A stretch of 11,099 bases of DNA from Desulfobacterales bacterium (GTDB taxonomy: Bacteria; Desulfobacterota; Desulfobulbia; Desulfobulbales; BM004), in assembly GCA_012974315.1 (NCBI GenBank), contig JAAXQI010000047.1, positions 1 to 11,099 on the forward strand. Direction: 5' to 3'. A program made the translations under genes and the position numbers. This document shows, one piece after another, positions 1-5,913 of this stretch (positions are counted from its first letter, which is position 1; each line of letters begins with the position of its first letter). The notes beneath the pieces are model-generated. The model was not told the origin of the DNA. It saw only the letters and a list, made by a program, of their open reading frames with translations, and searched no databases.

Positions 1-445
1 ACTGAAGGCAAAGGATAAAATCATTGGCGTGGCACAGGGGCATGACGGAGAGTTTGAAGATGTTGTGGGGTGGCGTATTGATGATGTGGTATCACTGATT
101 CGCGGCCCACAAGATTCTGTGGTTCGTCTGCAGGTTCTTCCCAAAGAAAGCGGCGTCGACGGATCCAGCAAAATCATAATGATCGTGCGCAACAAGGTGA
201 AATTGGAAGAACAACAGGCGAAAAAGGAGATAATTGAAATACCCAGCGGGACAATCAACAAGCGAATTGGCGTAATTACGATTCCGACGTTCTATATGGA
301 CTTTCAAGCTTACTCCCGCGGGGAGGAAGACTATCGCAGCACAACTCGAGATACGCAACGGCTCATAGATGAGCTGATGAAAGAAAAGGCCCGGAAGATT
401 CATGTCCTGGGGCGTTGTAGCTGCGTGCAAACGGCCCAAAATTAG
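1..445 (+). pseudogene. prc: Truncated tail-specific protease (C-terminal processing peptidase), both ends missing
   Basis: The reading frame is open from base 2, so the gene begins left of the window. The visible part covers the end of a PDZ-like domain (LKAKDKIIGVAQG, then DDVVSLIRGP at about bases 80-109), a linker, and the start of the S41 protease core (RIGVITIPTFYMDF, about bases 263-304). These match the Prc/Tsp family, periplasmic serine proteases that degrade proteins from their C-termini. In the family the stretch after LIDELMKEKA continues into a conserved Asp-Leu-Arg-x-Asn-Gly-Gly-Gly segment and then the catalytic Ser and Lys. Here it changes abruptly at about base 391 into an unrelated tail ending in TAG at 443-445. 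The catalytic serine and lysine are therefore absent, and an active protease is not expected. The unrelated tail is the antisense of a higB fragment. Family assignment is fairly sure; whether the break is biological or an assembly join is open. Confidence 0.8.
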
Positions 446-538
446 CCTCAATCGCTTAGCATGAACCGATTGGATACCAGATGTAGAGCCTTTGACAAAA
501 AAGCGCTCAAGACCTTTGTGTTTAAAACTTAAGATCAT
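389..538 (-). pseudogene. higB: N-terminal fragment of a HigB/RelE-family toxin
   Basis: Read on the minus strand from ATG at 536-538, the first 50 codons give MILSFKHKGLERFF, then GSTSGIQSVHAKRLRLIL, then TPQDMNLPG. This is the classic start of HigB-type plasmid-maintenance killer proteins, ribosome-dependent mRNA interferases of about 92 residues. After MNLPG the family normally continues with a His-Pro-Leu-Lys-Gly segment and the C-terminal catalytic strand. Here the sequence becomes the antisense of prc, so about half the toxin is lost and it should be inactive. HigB genes normally lie directly upstream of the antitoxin gene higA; the position where higA would be is occupied by prc. No strong ribosome binding site precedes the ATG. 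Recognition of the family is confident; the truncation is read directly. Confidence 0.78.
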
Positions 539-544
539 GAGCAG

Positions 545-574
545 ATTGTAACCCGTAACGTAACAGGTTACAAT
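545..574. promoter_or_regulatory. Palindrome in front of higB (probable antitoxin operator, alternatively a terminator)
   Basis: ATTGTAACC (545-553) and GGTTACAAT (566-574) form a perfect 9-bp inverted repeat around a 12-base centre. The centre contains two more GTAAC copies (555-559 and 560-564). The element sits 7 bases upstream of the higB ATG, where HigA-type antitoxins bind to repress their operon. On the minus strand an AT-rich TATAAA-like -10 box lies just behind it at about 579-584. On the plus strand the same hairpin is followed by seven T residues (576-582), so it could instead act as a weak Rho-independent terminator for leftward-entering prc transcription. The direct GTAAC copies favour an operator; this is inference. 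Confidence 0.5.
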
Positions 575-659
575 GTTTTTTTATACTTCTTGTATGTTAT
601 TAGAGAACAGGCCAGGAAAACAACCTCATATAACTTAACTGCAACGCCCCACGGACCAT

Positions 660-2033
660 ATGCTTGAATTACAAACTCCCAGAATTCTGACGGTAACAGA
701 ACTTACCAGGTCCATACGCGGTATTCTTGAAACAGAACTCCCCTTTGTTACTGTCTGCGGAGAGATTTCCAATCTGCGGCAGCCCTATTCCGGACATCTG
801 TACTTTACTCTCAAAGACGATTCAGCCCAGCTTAAGGGAGTGCTTTTCAAACAACAGCAGAAATACCTCCGGCAACTTCCCGAAGATGGGCAGCAGGTAA
901 TCTGCCGAGGCCGCATTTCAGTGTATGAAGCACGGGGTGAATATCAACTAATCATTGATTATTTGGAACGTCTTGGTACCGGTGAACTCCAAATTGCTTT
1001 TGAAAACCTCAAACAGAAACTTGCAGAAGAGGGACTTTTCGATCAGGATCATAAAAAAGAAGTTCCAGCGTTCCCAGCACGAATTGCACTGGTCACCTCT
1101 CCTAAGGGGGCTGCCGTCTTTGACTTTCTTAAAGTAGCCCGGCACCGTTTTCCATCTCTGCCCATTGAAATCTTTCCAGTGCGGGTACAGGGCAAGGAAG
1201 CTGCGCCTGAAATATGTGATGCCCTGGCAACTCTCAACCAGCGTAAACAGTCCGATGTTATCGTTTTATGTCGTGGAGGCGGGTCCATCGAGGATCTTTG
1301 GCCCTTTAATGAAGAAAGCGTTGCCCGGGCCATCTATGGGTCAGCCATCCCTGTTGTTTCAGCCATAGGACATGAGATTGACTTCACTATTGCCGATTTT
1401 GTCGCAGACCTGCGGACACCCACTCCGACTGCGGCGGCGGAAACGATTGTCCCCAACAGACAGATACTCAGAGAGCATATCCAACGGCTTAAACAATTGC
1501 TGGCCAGGACTATTTCCCAAACAATACGGGAAAAAAGACACCTGATAAATATACAGCAGCGCATGCTTGGCGATCCCCGTTCACTTATTACCCATAATTT
1601 GCTCCACCTTGATAATGTCTATTCATCTCTCGTGCATGGTTACAGAAGACACCTCTACACGCTTTCCATGCAACTTGGATCCCTTTCAGGAAAGCTCCAT
1701 AAATTCAATCCAGTCCAACAGCTTACCTATAAGCAGCAATGGACCCGGGAACTCACCAGACGATTGCAGAGTGTGATGCTGCAGCACCTGGATAAAAAAG
1801 TAAACAGACTGACCGCAGCAACAACACTTCTTGAAGCGATAAGCCCCCTCGGAGTTCTGGGCCGTGGTTATGCAGTAGTCAGGTCAGGTCACAAAGAAAA
1901 ACCACCCGGTGAACTGATACGCTCGACCAGGCAGGTGACTGTCGGTAAAGATCTGGAAGTAATCCTTCAGGTAGGAAAGCTTGGTTGTAAAGTAACCGAG
2001 ATCAAAAAAGATGGTCGGGATGGGGAGATTTGA
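660..2033 (+). CDS. xseA: Exodeoxyribonuclease VII large subunit
   Basis: The 457-residue protein is the large, catalytic subunit of exonuclease VII, which with several small XseB subunits degrades single-stranded DNA to acid-insoluble and then short oligonucleotides in the cytoplasm. Residues 1-105 form the N-terminal OB-fold (ICGEISN-type segment at 32-39, SGHLYFTLKD at 44-53). The catalytic core carries the family signatures RGGGSIEDLWPFN (205-217), GHEIDFTIADFVAD (237-250) and RTPTPTAAAE (252-261). A coiled-coil-prone region follows (about 265-385), then the conserved GYAVV segment near 404-408. Length is normal. The ATG at 660 is preceded only by a weak purine stretch. No xseB lies beside it in this window. 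The last codons and the TGA stop (2031-2033) lie within the antisense of the tRNA-Pro gene, so the final few residues are dictated by tRNA sequence. Confidence 0.95.
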   Translation: MLELQTPRILTVTELTRSIRGILETELPFVTVCGEISNLRQPYSGHLYFTLKDDSAQLKGVLFKQQQKYLRQLPEDGQQVICRGRISVYEARGEYQLIIDYLERLGTGELQIAFENLKQKLAEEGLFDQDHKKEVPAFPARIALVTSPKGAAVFDFLKVARHRFPSLPIEIFPVRVQGKEAAPEICDALATLNQRKQSDVIVLCRGGGSIEDLWPFNEESVARAIYGSAIPVVSAIGHEIDFTIADFVADLRTPTPTAAAETIVPNRQILREHIQRLKQLLARTISQTIREKRHLINIQQRMLGDPRSLITHNLLHLDNVYSSLVHGYRRHLYTLSMQLGSLSGKLHKFNPVQQLTYKQQWTRELTRRLQSVMLQHLDKKVNRLTAATTLLEAISPLGVLGRGYAVVRSGHKEKPPGELIRSTRQVTVGKDLEVILQVGKLGCKVTEIKKDGRDGEI

Positions 2034-2088
2034 ACTCCCGGCCTCCTGCTCCCGAAGCAGGCGCGCTACCAGGCTGCGCCACATCCCG
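2012..2088 (-). tRNA. tRNA-Pro (anticodon CGG), CCA encoded
   Basis: On the minus strand the 77 bases fold as a complete cloverleaf. The acceptor stem is CGGGATG with CATCCCG. The D arm is GCGC-AGCCTGGTA-GCGC. The anticodon stem is CCTGC/GCAGG around loop TTCGGGA, giving anticodon CGG, which reads proline CCG. The variable loop is AGGCC, and the T arm is GGGAG-TTCAAAT-CTCCC. The discriminator A is followed by a genomically encoded CCA (3' end at 2012). A run of six T residues on the same strand (complement of 2004-2009) follows within eight bases of the CCA and may end transcription; it lies inside xseA. The gene lies behind the HU terminator, and I see no clear promoter of its own. Confidence 0.96.
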
Positions 2089-2115
2089 ACCCATTAAAGG
2101 AACCAAAATAGAAAT

Positions 2116-2162
2116 AAAAAAACGGCAGGTGCTGTTTCCGCTTCGCGGAATAACACCTGCCG
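2116..2162 (-). terminator. Rho-independent terminator of the HU gene
   Basis: On the minus strand CGGCAGGTG (complement pair 2123-2131 with 2154-2162) forms a 9-bp GC-rich outer stem. A second perfect 6-bp stem TTCCGC/GCGGAA (2136-2141 with 2145-2150) closes a three-base loop. Seven T residues follow (complement of 2116-2122). It begins 29 bases beyond the HU stop codon, so it fits termination of the HU transcript before tRNA-Pro. Confidence 0.88.
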
Positions 2163-2190
2163 AAATCGTACTAAATTTTAAAACAGGAGA

Positions 2191-2472
2191 TTACTTGACA
2201 GCTGCAGCAAGTTTGCTGCCAGCTTTAAACTTAGCAACTTTCTTGGCAGCGATCTTGATCATTTTGCCAGTCTGAGGATTGCGGCCTTGTCTAGCAGCTC
2301 TTTTGGCTACAGAAAAAGTACCAAAACCTACCAATGTTACCTTGTCACCTTTTTTCAGTGCTTTGGTAATTGCTACCAGCATACCATTCAAACCTTTCTC
2401 TGCTGCGGCTTTGCTGATCTCTGCTGCTTTAGCCCTATACCTAAAAAAATAGGGTTTTTTCAAAAAAAACAT
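2191..2472 (-). CDS. hup: HU-family DNA-binding protein with an abnormal N-terminus
   Basis: HU proteins are small basic dimers that bend and compact DNA. From AKAAEISKAAAEKGLNG (codons start near base 2433) to the TAA at 2191-2193, about 80 residues match HU throughout: GDKVTLVGFGTFSV in the beta saddle, RAARQGRNPQTGK in the DNA-contacting arm with the intercalating proline, and the C-terminal KKVAKFKAGSKL. The family is about 90 residues and opens with a helix of the type M-x-K-A-E-L-V. Here that first helix is missing, replaced by Phe- and Tyr-rich codons arising from homopolymer DNA (MFFLKKPYFFRYR). I chose the ATG at 2470-2472 because GGGGA lies ten bases upstream; a GTG at 2500-2502 is an alternative. 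The frame is intact, so either a functional variant or a 5'-truncated copy is possible. It lies closely behind larE on the same strand and ends at a strong terminator. Confidence 0.75.
   Translation of the reverse strand: MFFLKKPYFFRYRAKAAEISKAAAEKGLNGMLVAITKALKKGDKVTLVGFGTFSVAKRAARQGRNPQTGKMIKIAAKKVAKFKAGSKLAAAVK
2433..2460 (+). other. Hairpin with T-run at the HU breakpoint
   Basis: CCCTAT (2433-2438) and ATAGGG (2449-2454) form a perfect 6-bp stem with a ten-base loop. Six T residues follow on the plus strand (2455-2460), then C and eight A residues (2462-2469). It resembles a weak plus-strand terminator but has no gene to terminate there. It lies exactly where homology to HU stops, so it may mark an insertion or deletion junction. 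The role is not known. Confidence 0.4.
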
Positions 2473-2519
2473 AAAATGATTTCCCCATCTCAAAGAACTC
2501 ACCTGTTAGGGAAAACATT

Positions 2520-3326
2520 TCAAAAGAGAATCCCCTTGCGGCCGGCGACACTAATAAAAACATTCAATATGTTGAAATCATTAAATTTATTCAATACTTG
2601 CTGCCTTATTGCCTCCTGGGCAAAGCGCTCAATATCCTCCGCCAGGAGCTCGATAATGGCCGAATCATTTGATATTCTTACACGACAGCCCATAAAACCA
2701 AAAACCTGAAGAAAATTTTCGCACCTTTTGATGAGATCGACTTTTTCCTGACTAATCTTTTGATCAGTAGCGATTCGGGTTGCCAAACAGGAAGATGAAT
2801 GTTTATTCCAGTTTGGCAGATTTAAATCCTTACTGAGTTGACGAATCTCTTTTTTTGTCAACCCGGATTTTGCAAGAGGTTTTTTGATCTTAAGTTCATC
2901 CAGGGCTTTTAATCCTGGTCGGAATTCGCTCAAGTCATCAAGGTTAGTACCATCCATGAGAACGTTAAAATTCAGATCAGCCAATTTATCCAGAAATATC
3001 TGATAAATCTTCTTTTTGCAAAGGTAGCATCTTTCCGGGGGATTTGCTGTAAACTCGGGCCAGGCAAGAGGATCCAAAGTGACAGTCAGCAGTCGGCTGC
3101 CGATCAGGTCTGCAACCTCCCTGACAGCCTCACGTTCACCGGGCGGCAATAATGGCGTGTCTGCAAAAACTGCAATGGTATTTTCATGCCCCAGAACATC
3201 ATGGCTGACTTTCAAAAGCAATGTGCTGTCTACACCGCCGGAACAGGCAACAGCCGCCCTGGTTTCCCGGGCTATTATCTCTTCAAGGTTTTTCTTCTTA
3301 TCCGCTAGAGAAACAGGCAATTGCAT
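2520..3326 (-). CDS. larE: LarE-type ATP-dependent sulfurtransferase (PP-loop)
   Basis: The 268-residue cytoplasmic protein has the PP-loop ATP-binding motif SGGVDS at residues 29-34, the family motif ERCYLCKK (98-105, Cys100 and Cys103), the MDGTNLDD segment (124-131) and SSCLATRI (178-185). Cys180 sits where LarE of Lactobacillus plantarum has the sacrificial cysteine that donates sulfur. LarE adenylates the carboxylated pyridine ring of the nickel-pincer cofactor precursor and then transfers sulfur to make a thiocarboxylate, as part of lactate racemase cofactor synthesis with LarB and LarC. Neither larB nor larC is in this window. Many LarE homologues occur without the rest of the pathway, so a different sulfur-transfer substrate is possible. 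The start is supported by GGAGG twelve bases upstream. It lies 88 bp downstream of the DUF39 homocysteine gene on the same strand and may share its transcript. The C-terminus is a few residues shorter than I would expect. Confidence 0.85.
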   Translation of the reverse strand: MQLPVSLADKKKNLEEIIARETRAAVACSGGVDSTLLLKVSHDVLGHENTIAVFADTPLLPPGEREAVREVADLIGSRLLTVTLDPLAWPEFTANPPERCYLCKKKIYQIFLDKLADLNFNVLMDGTNLDDLSEFRPGLKALDELKIKKPLAKSGLTKKEIRQLSKDLNLPNWNKHSSSCLATRIATDQKISQEKVDLIKRCENFLQVFGFMGCRVRISNDSAIIELLAEDIERFAQEAIRQQVLNKFNDFNILNVFISVAGRKGILF

Positions 3327-3414
3327 TCACTCTATAAACCTCCGGGCTCAATGGACCCGACTTTAATCTGCCCCCTGAAGGGGCTGTAGTTGAAAGCGGT
3401 CAGCGATCAGCTTT
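3327..3414. other. Gap between the DUF39 gene and larE
   Basis: The 88 bases hold the larE ribosome binding site (GGAGG on the minus strand at about 3339-3343). They also hold a 5-bp GC hairpin, GCCCC (3370-3374) with GGGGC (3380-3384), which lacks a following T-run and so is not a convincing terminator. On the minus strand two GCTGAYC heptamers (about 3396-3409) form a second, degenerate heptamer family beside the CCTTGTG array. Absence of a terminator is compatible with a joint transcript of DUF39 and larE. Confidence 0.5.
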
Positions 3415-4545
3415 TTAAACCTTGAGCCCTGCGCCTTGTGCCTTGTGCCTTGTGCCTTGTGCCTTGTGCCTTGTGCCTTGTGCCTTGTGCCTTGTGCCAG
3501 GCTTGCCATTGACCTCGATCTCACCGCTCATCAATTGAGCGTAACTCACCTCTCCATAATTTCTGGCAACCCTGTTGGGATAATCATAGGCATAATCCAC
3601 TACCTGGGTAAAAAGTTCATTGTTTGAAACACCGGTATACGCCGCCATCTCAGCATTCAAGATTGGTATGGGTATACCCAGGCCCACTGCCATAGTGGGT
3701 CCATAACCCAGCATACTGATCCCCTTCAACCATTTGGGTGACATCTGCTTCAGGTCTCCCTGGACCATCAGAGTGCCTGCCGGACGCATAGGAGCGCCTC
3801 CTTCTGTTCTCGGAACATTCGGATTATGCTGGGTACCGTGCCAGGTTACATACCCTACCCCGCCCCCAAGAAATATCTTTGTACCCAAACCTATGGTCTT
3901 ATATAAAGGATCATTGAGTAGCGGCGATAATGCCCCGGCGCTGCAGTAATTGGCATTCTTGCCATTAGGCTTCAAGGTGCCCATGTAAGTGTAGATAGTT
4001 TTGTCAGACAGATTAATGGCACAATTATAATTCTGATATGCATTCCTGGGATTTGTCAGCAGAGCAAAGGGCAAATCCTCAAGTGTTATCTCTTTAGATA
4101 ATTTCTTGGCCGGATAGCAGTCAGTCCCGTAAGCTATTGCTTCCAGCGCTATCTTCCTGCCGGCTACCAGATCCTCTATAACATGGCCACCTCCATAGCG
4201 GAACTCCCCGGGAAACACCTTGTTAAGGGGGTCATCCTGAGTAGGCTCGGTAGCACCTATGTAAATATCAACTGCAGCAAGACCGGCATACGCAGGCACA
4301 TCATTAAGCAGCACCTTCGAAGCCTTCAGTGTTGGTGAGGCATGGCCGAAATTAATAAAAGCGCCCGATGAACACATGGGTGAAAAAGTACCGGTAGTAA
4401 CCACGTCAACCATGCTTGCCGCCTTTTCCGGACCTTCCTTGCTGACAATGTCAACCATTTCCTCAGCGGTCACAACTACTGCTTCACCGGCCCTGATCCT
4501 GGCGTTTATTTCCTCATAGGTCTTATTAACCTTCTGTATGCTCAT
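3415..4545 (-). CDS. DUF39/HcyBio homocysteine biosynthesis protein, C-terminus replaced by repeats
   Basis: The 376-residue protein belongs to the DUF39 (HcyBio) family, typified by MA1821 of Methanosarcina acetivorans. That protein, with a ferredoxin-domain partner, converts L-aspartate semialdehyde and a sulfide source into homocysteine without O-acetylhomoserine. Visible family features are the TGTFSPMCSSGAF segment (51-63) with Cys58, placed like the family's key cysteine, DVPAYAGLAAVDIYIGAT (82-99), GEFRYGGGHVIEDLV (113-127) and LGGGVGYVTWHGTQHNP (226-242). Homology holds to VSYAQLMSGEIEVNGK (about 334-349). Relatives then continue for some 35-40 residues, as I recall, with a conserved tail. 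Here it is replaced by three GTRHKAQ units, encoded by nine CCTTGTG heptamers, and a short end. AGGAGA lies five bases before the ATG. The ferredoxin-type partner is not visible. Catalysis may persist, since the core is intact, but this is untested. Confidence 0.87.
   Translation of the reverse strand: MSIQKVNKTYEEINARIRAGEAVVVTAEEMVDIVSKEGPEKAASMVDVVTTGTFSPMCSSGAFINFGHASPTLKASKVLLNDVPAYAGLAAVDIYIGATEPTQDDPLNKVFPGEFRYGGGHVIEDLVAGRKIALEAIAYGTDCYPAKKLSKEITLEDLPFALLTNPRNAYQNYNCAINLSDKTIYTYMGTLKPNGKNANYCSAGALSPLLNDPLYKTIGLGTKIFLGGGVGYVTWHGTQHNPNVPRTEGGAPMRPAGTLMVQGDLKQMSPKWLKGISMLGYGPTMAVGLGIPIPILNAEMAAYTGVSNNELFTQVVDYAYDYPNRVARNYGEVSYAQLMSGEIEVNGKPGTRHKAQGTRHKAQGTRHKAQGAGLKV
3420..3498. repeat. 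Tandem heptamer array, CCTTGTG x 9
   Basis: Nine perfect copies of CCTTGTG run from 3434 to 3496 with a further CC at 3497-3498. Two degenerate units precede them (CCTTGAG at 3420-3426 and CCCTGCG at 3427-3433). The array is inside the 3' end of the DUF39 gene. Because 7 is not a multiple of 3, each gained or lost unit shifts the downstream frame, while every frame through the array encodes the same seven amino acids in rotation and contains no stop codon. Arrays of this kind change length by replication slippage. Confidence 0.95.
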
Positions 4546-4737
4546 TGAAATCTCCTGATATTGTATAGTAAAATTTTCAATTTAAAAACGGCGCTAAGTG
4601 TAGCAGTATCCTTATTTGCAAGGCAACCTTTTTGCTGTAAAAATGGGTTTTTTCTTTTCATATGGCATGATATGCTTTAAGTTCACTTTTTTCCAAAGAA
4701 TAAATACAGGCAACTAAATAGAGGACGTAGAACACCG
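4546..4737. promoter_or_regulatory. Divergent intergenic region between the DUF39 gene and pheA
   Basis: The 192 bp separate two outward-reading genes and must hold both promoters. On the minus strand TTGCCT, 18 bases, then TACACT (about 4597-4626) is a possible promoter for the DUF39 gene. For pheA I see no convincing -35/-10 pair, only an AT-rich stretch with CATAT (4659-4663) and ATATG (4670-4674) as an inverted repeat around six bases, which could be part of a -10 box or an operator. The pheA ribosome binding site GAGGA lies near 4721-4725. No riboswitch, leader peptide or T-box could be recognised. Confidence 0.35.
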
Positions 4738-5877
4738 ATGAAAAGCTCCAAAAAGGCTGCCAGCAACAAGGCTGACAACAACAAGACTGAAAACAACATA
4801 GCCGAACTTGAAAAAATAAGAAGAAAAATTGACGCTATTGACAACAAGTTCCTTGAGCTCCTGAAACAAAGGCTCCAGCATGCCCAGGAAGTAGGACTGG
4901 TTAAGTCAAAGGATAAGCGGGCCAAGTATGACCCCCTGCGTGAACGGCAGATTTACGCGCGTCTGCTGGAAGACAACCAGGACGAATTTCCAGAAGAGGC
5001 CCTGCGCTCAATCTTTCATGAGATCATAACAACCTGCCGTCTGTCACAGAAGAGACCTGTTGTATCCTATCTCGGACCGGAAGCGACCTATACGCACCTG
5101 GCAGGCGTTAAATACTTCGGTCACTCGGCTGAGCATAAGCCGATTGAGACCATAGAAGACATCTTCTCAGAGGTGGAACGGGGCAGGACAACCTTTGGTG
5201 TTGTGCCCGTGGAAAACTCCATTGAGGGGGCCGTATTCTCTACCCTGGACTCCTTCATGAAACATAAGGTCAAGATATGTGGAGAGGTAAACCTTGAGAT
5301 CAGCCATAACCTGGTCTGCCAGTCAGGAAATATTGAGGACATAAAGACTGTTGCCTCCCATTCACAACCCCTGGCTCAATGCCGTGAGTGGTTAAAAAAG
5401 AATCTGCCTGGAATCCCCACCCTGCCCGTATTCAGCACCGGTGTTGCAGCCCAGATGGCAGCCAAGGATCCTCATATCGGCGCAATAGCCAGTTCACTGG
5501 CTATCAAAACCTATCAGCTCCAGGTTGTTGAACGTGCCATCGAAGACTACCGCGGTAATACCACACGCTTCCTGGTTATCGGCAAAAAATCGCCCCTGCG
5601 AAGCGGCAAGGATAAAACCTCTCTGCTTCTAGGCCTTCTTGATAAACCCGGCGCTCTGAATGAAGCTCTTTCCATCCTTGCTGACAAGGACATTAACCTT
5701 GCCAAGATCGAATCCCGGCCCATAAAGGGCATGCAGTGGAAGTATCTGTTCTTCATGGATATGGTAGGACATATGGAAGATAAAAAGATCAAGGAAGGTT
5801 GCCGTGATCTGCAGAAAGTCTGTTCATTTTATGAATGGCTGGGCTCTTATCCCATGACCGAAGAAGAGAACAACTAA
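4738..5877 (+). CDS. pheA: Chorismate mutase / prephenate dehydratase (P-protein)
   Basis: The 379-residue cytoplasmic enzyme catalyses two steps of phenylalanine biosynthesis: chorismate to prephenate, then prephenate to phenylpyruvate. Residues 21-105 form the helical AroQ-type chorismate mutase domain (LEKIRRKIDAIDNKFLELL, 24-42). Residues 108-283 form the prephenate dehydratase, with YLGPEATYTH (111-120), VPVENSIEGAV (156-166), the SHSQPLAQC segment (207-215) and the catalytic NTTRF (274-278). Residues 294-372 form the ACT domain, with KPGALNEAL (303-311) and ESRP (325-328), the site where phenylalanine normally binds for feedback inhibition. The first 20 residues are a hydrophilic Lys/Asn/Ser-rich extension that I do not see as part of any domain. 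GAGGA lies twelve bases before the ATG. tsaD starts 36 bases downstream. Confidence 0.96.
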   Translation: MKSSKKAASNKADNNKTENNIAELEKIRRKIDAIDNKFLELLKQRLQHAQEVGLVKSKDKRAKYDPLRERQIYARLLEDNQDEFPEEALRSIFHEIITTCRLSQKRPVVSYLGPEATYTHLAGVKYFGHSAEHKPIETIEDIFSEVERGRTTFGVVPVENSIEGAVFSTLDSFMKHKVKICGEVNLEISHNLVCQSGNIEDIKTVASHSQPLAQCREWLKKNLPGIPTLPVFSTGVAAQMAAKDPHIGAIASSLAIKTYQLQVVERAIEDYRGNTTRFLVIGKKSPLRSGKDKTSLLLGLLDKPGALNEALSILADKDINLAKIESRPIKGMQWKYLFFMDMVGHMEDKKIKEGCRDLQKVCSFYEWLGSYPMTEEENN

Positions 5878-5905
5878 TTGTACTGCGTTCATAATTTCTT
5901 ATAAT
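5878..5905 (+). promoter_or_regulatory. Probable sigma-70 promoter of tsaD
   Basis: TTGTAC (5878-5883), a 16-base spacer and a perfect TATAAT (5900-5905) lie directly after the pheA stop codon. Transcription would start at about 5910-5914, at or a few bases before the tsaD ATG at 5914, leaving essentially no leader. This agrees with the lack of any Shine-Dalgarno sequence before tsaD. Confidence 0.5.
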
Positions 5906-5913
5906 CCACGCCC

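Noticed and set aside
2433..2460. True terminator for a plus-strand gene
   Set aside because: No plus-strand gene lies between the xseA end and this point, so the hairpin plus T-run has nothing evident to terminate.
2287..2709. Plus-strand 140-codon frame opposite HU and the end of larE
   Set aside because: It is antisense to two recognised genes, crosses their junction and has no recognisable domain.
3370..3384. Terminator after the DUF39 gene
   Set aside because: The 5-bp GC hairpin has no T-run on either side, so I kept it only as a hairpin in the gap.
3434..3498. Possible CRISPR array
   Set aside because: The units are contiguous 7-mers without spacers, and no cas gene is present.
3436..3627. 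Plus-strand open frame through the heptamer array with Cys-Leu-Val-Pro repeats
   Set aside because: It is the antisense of the DUF39 gene; the repetitive peptide follows from the heptamers, and there is no ribosome binding site or homology.
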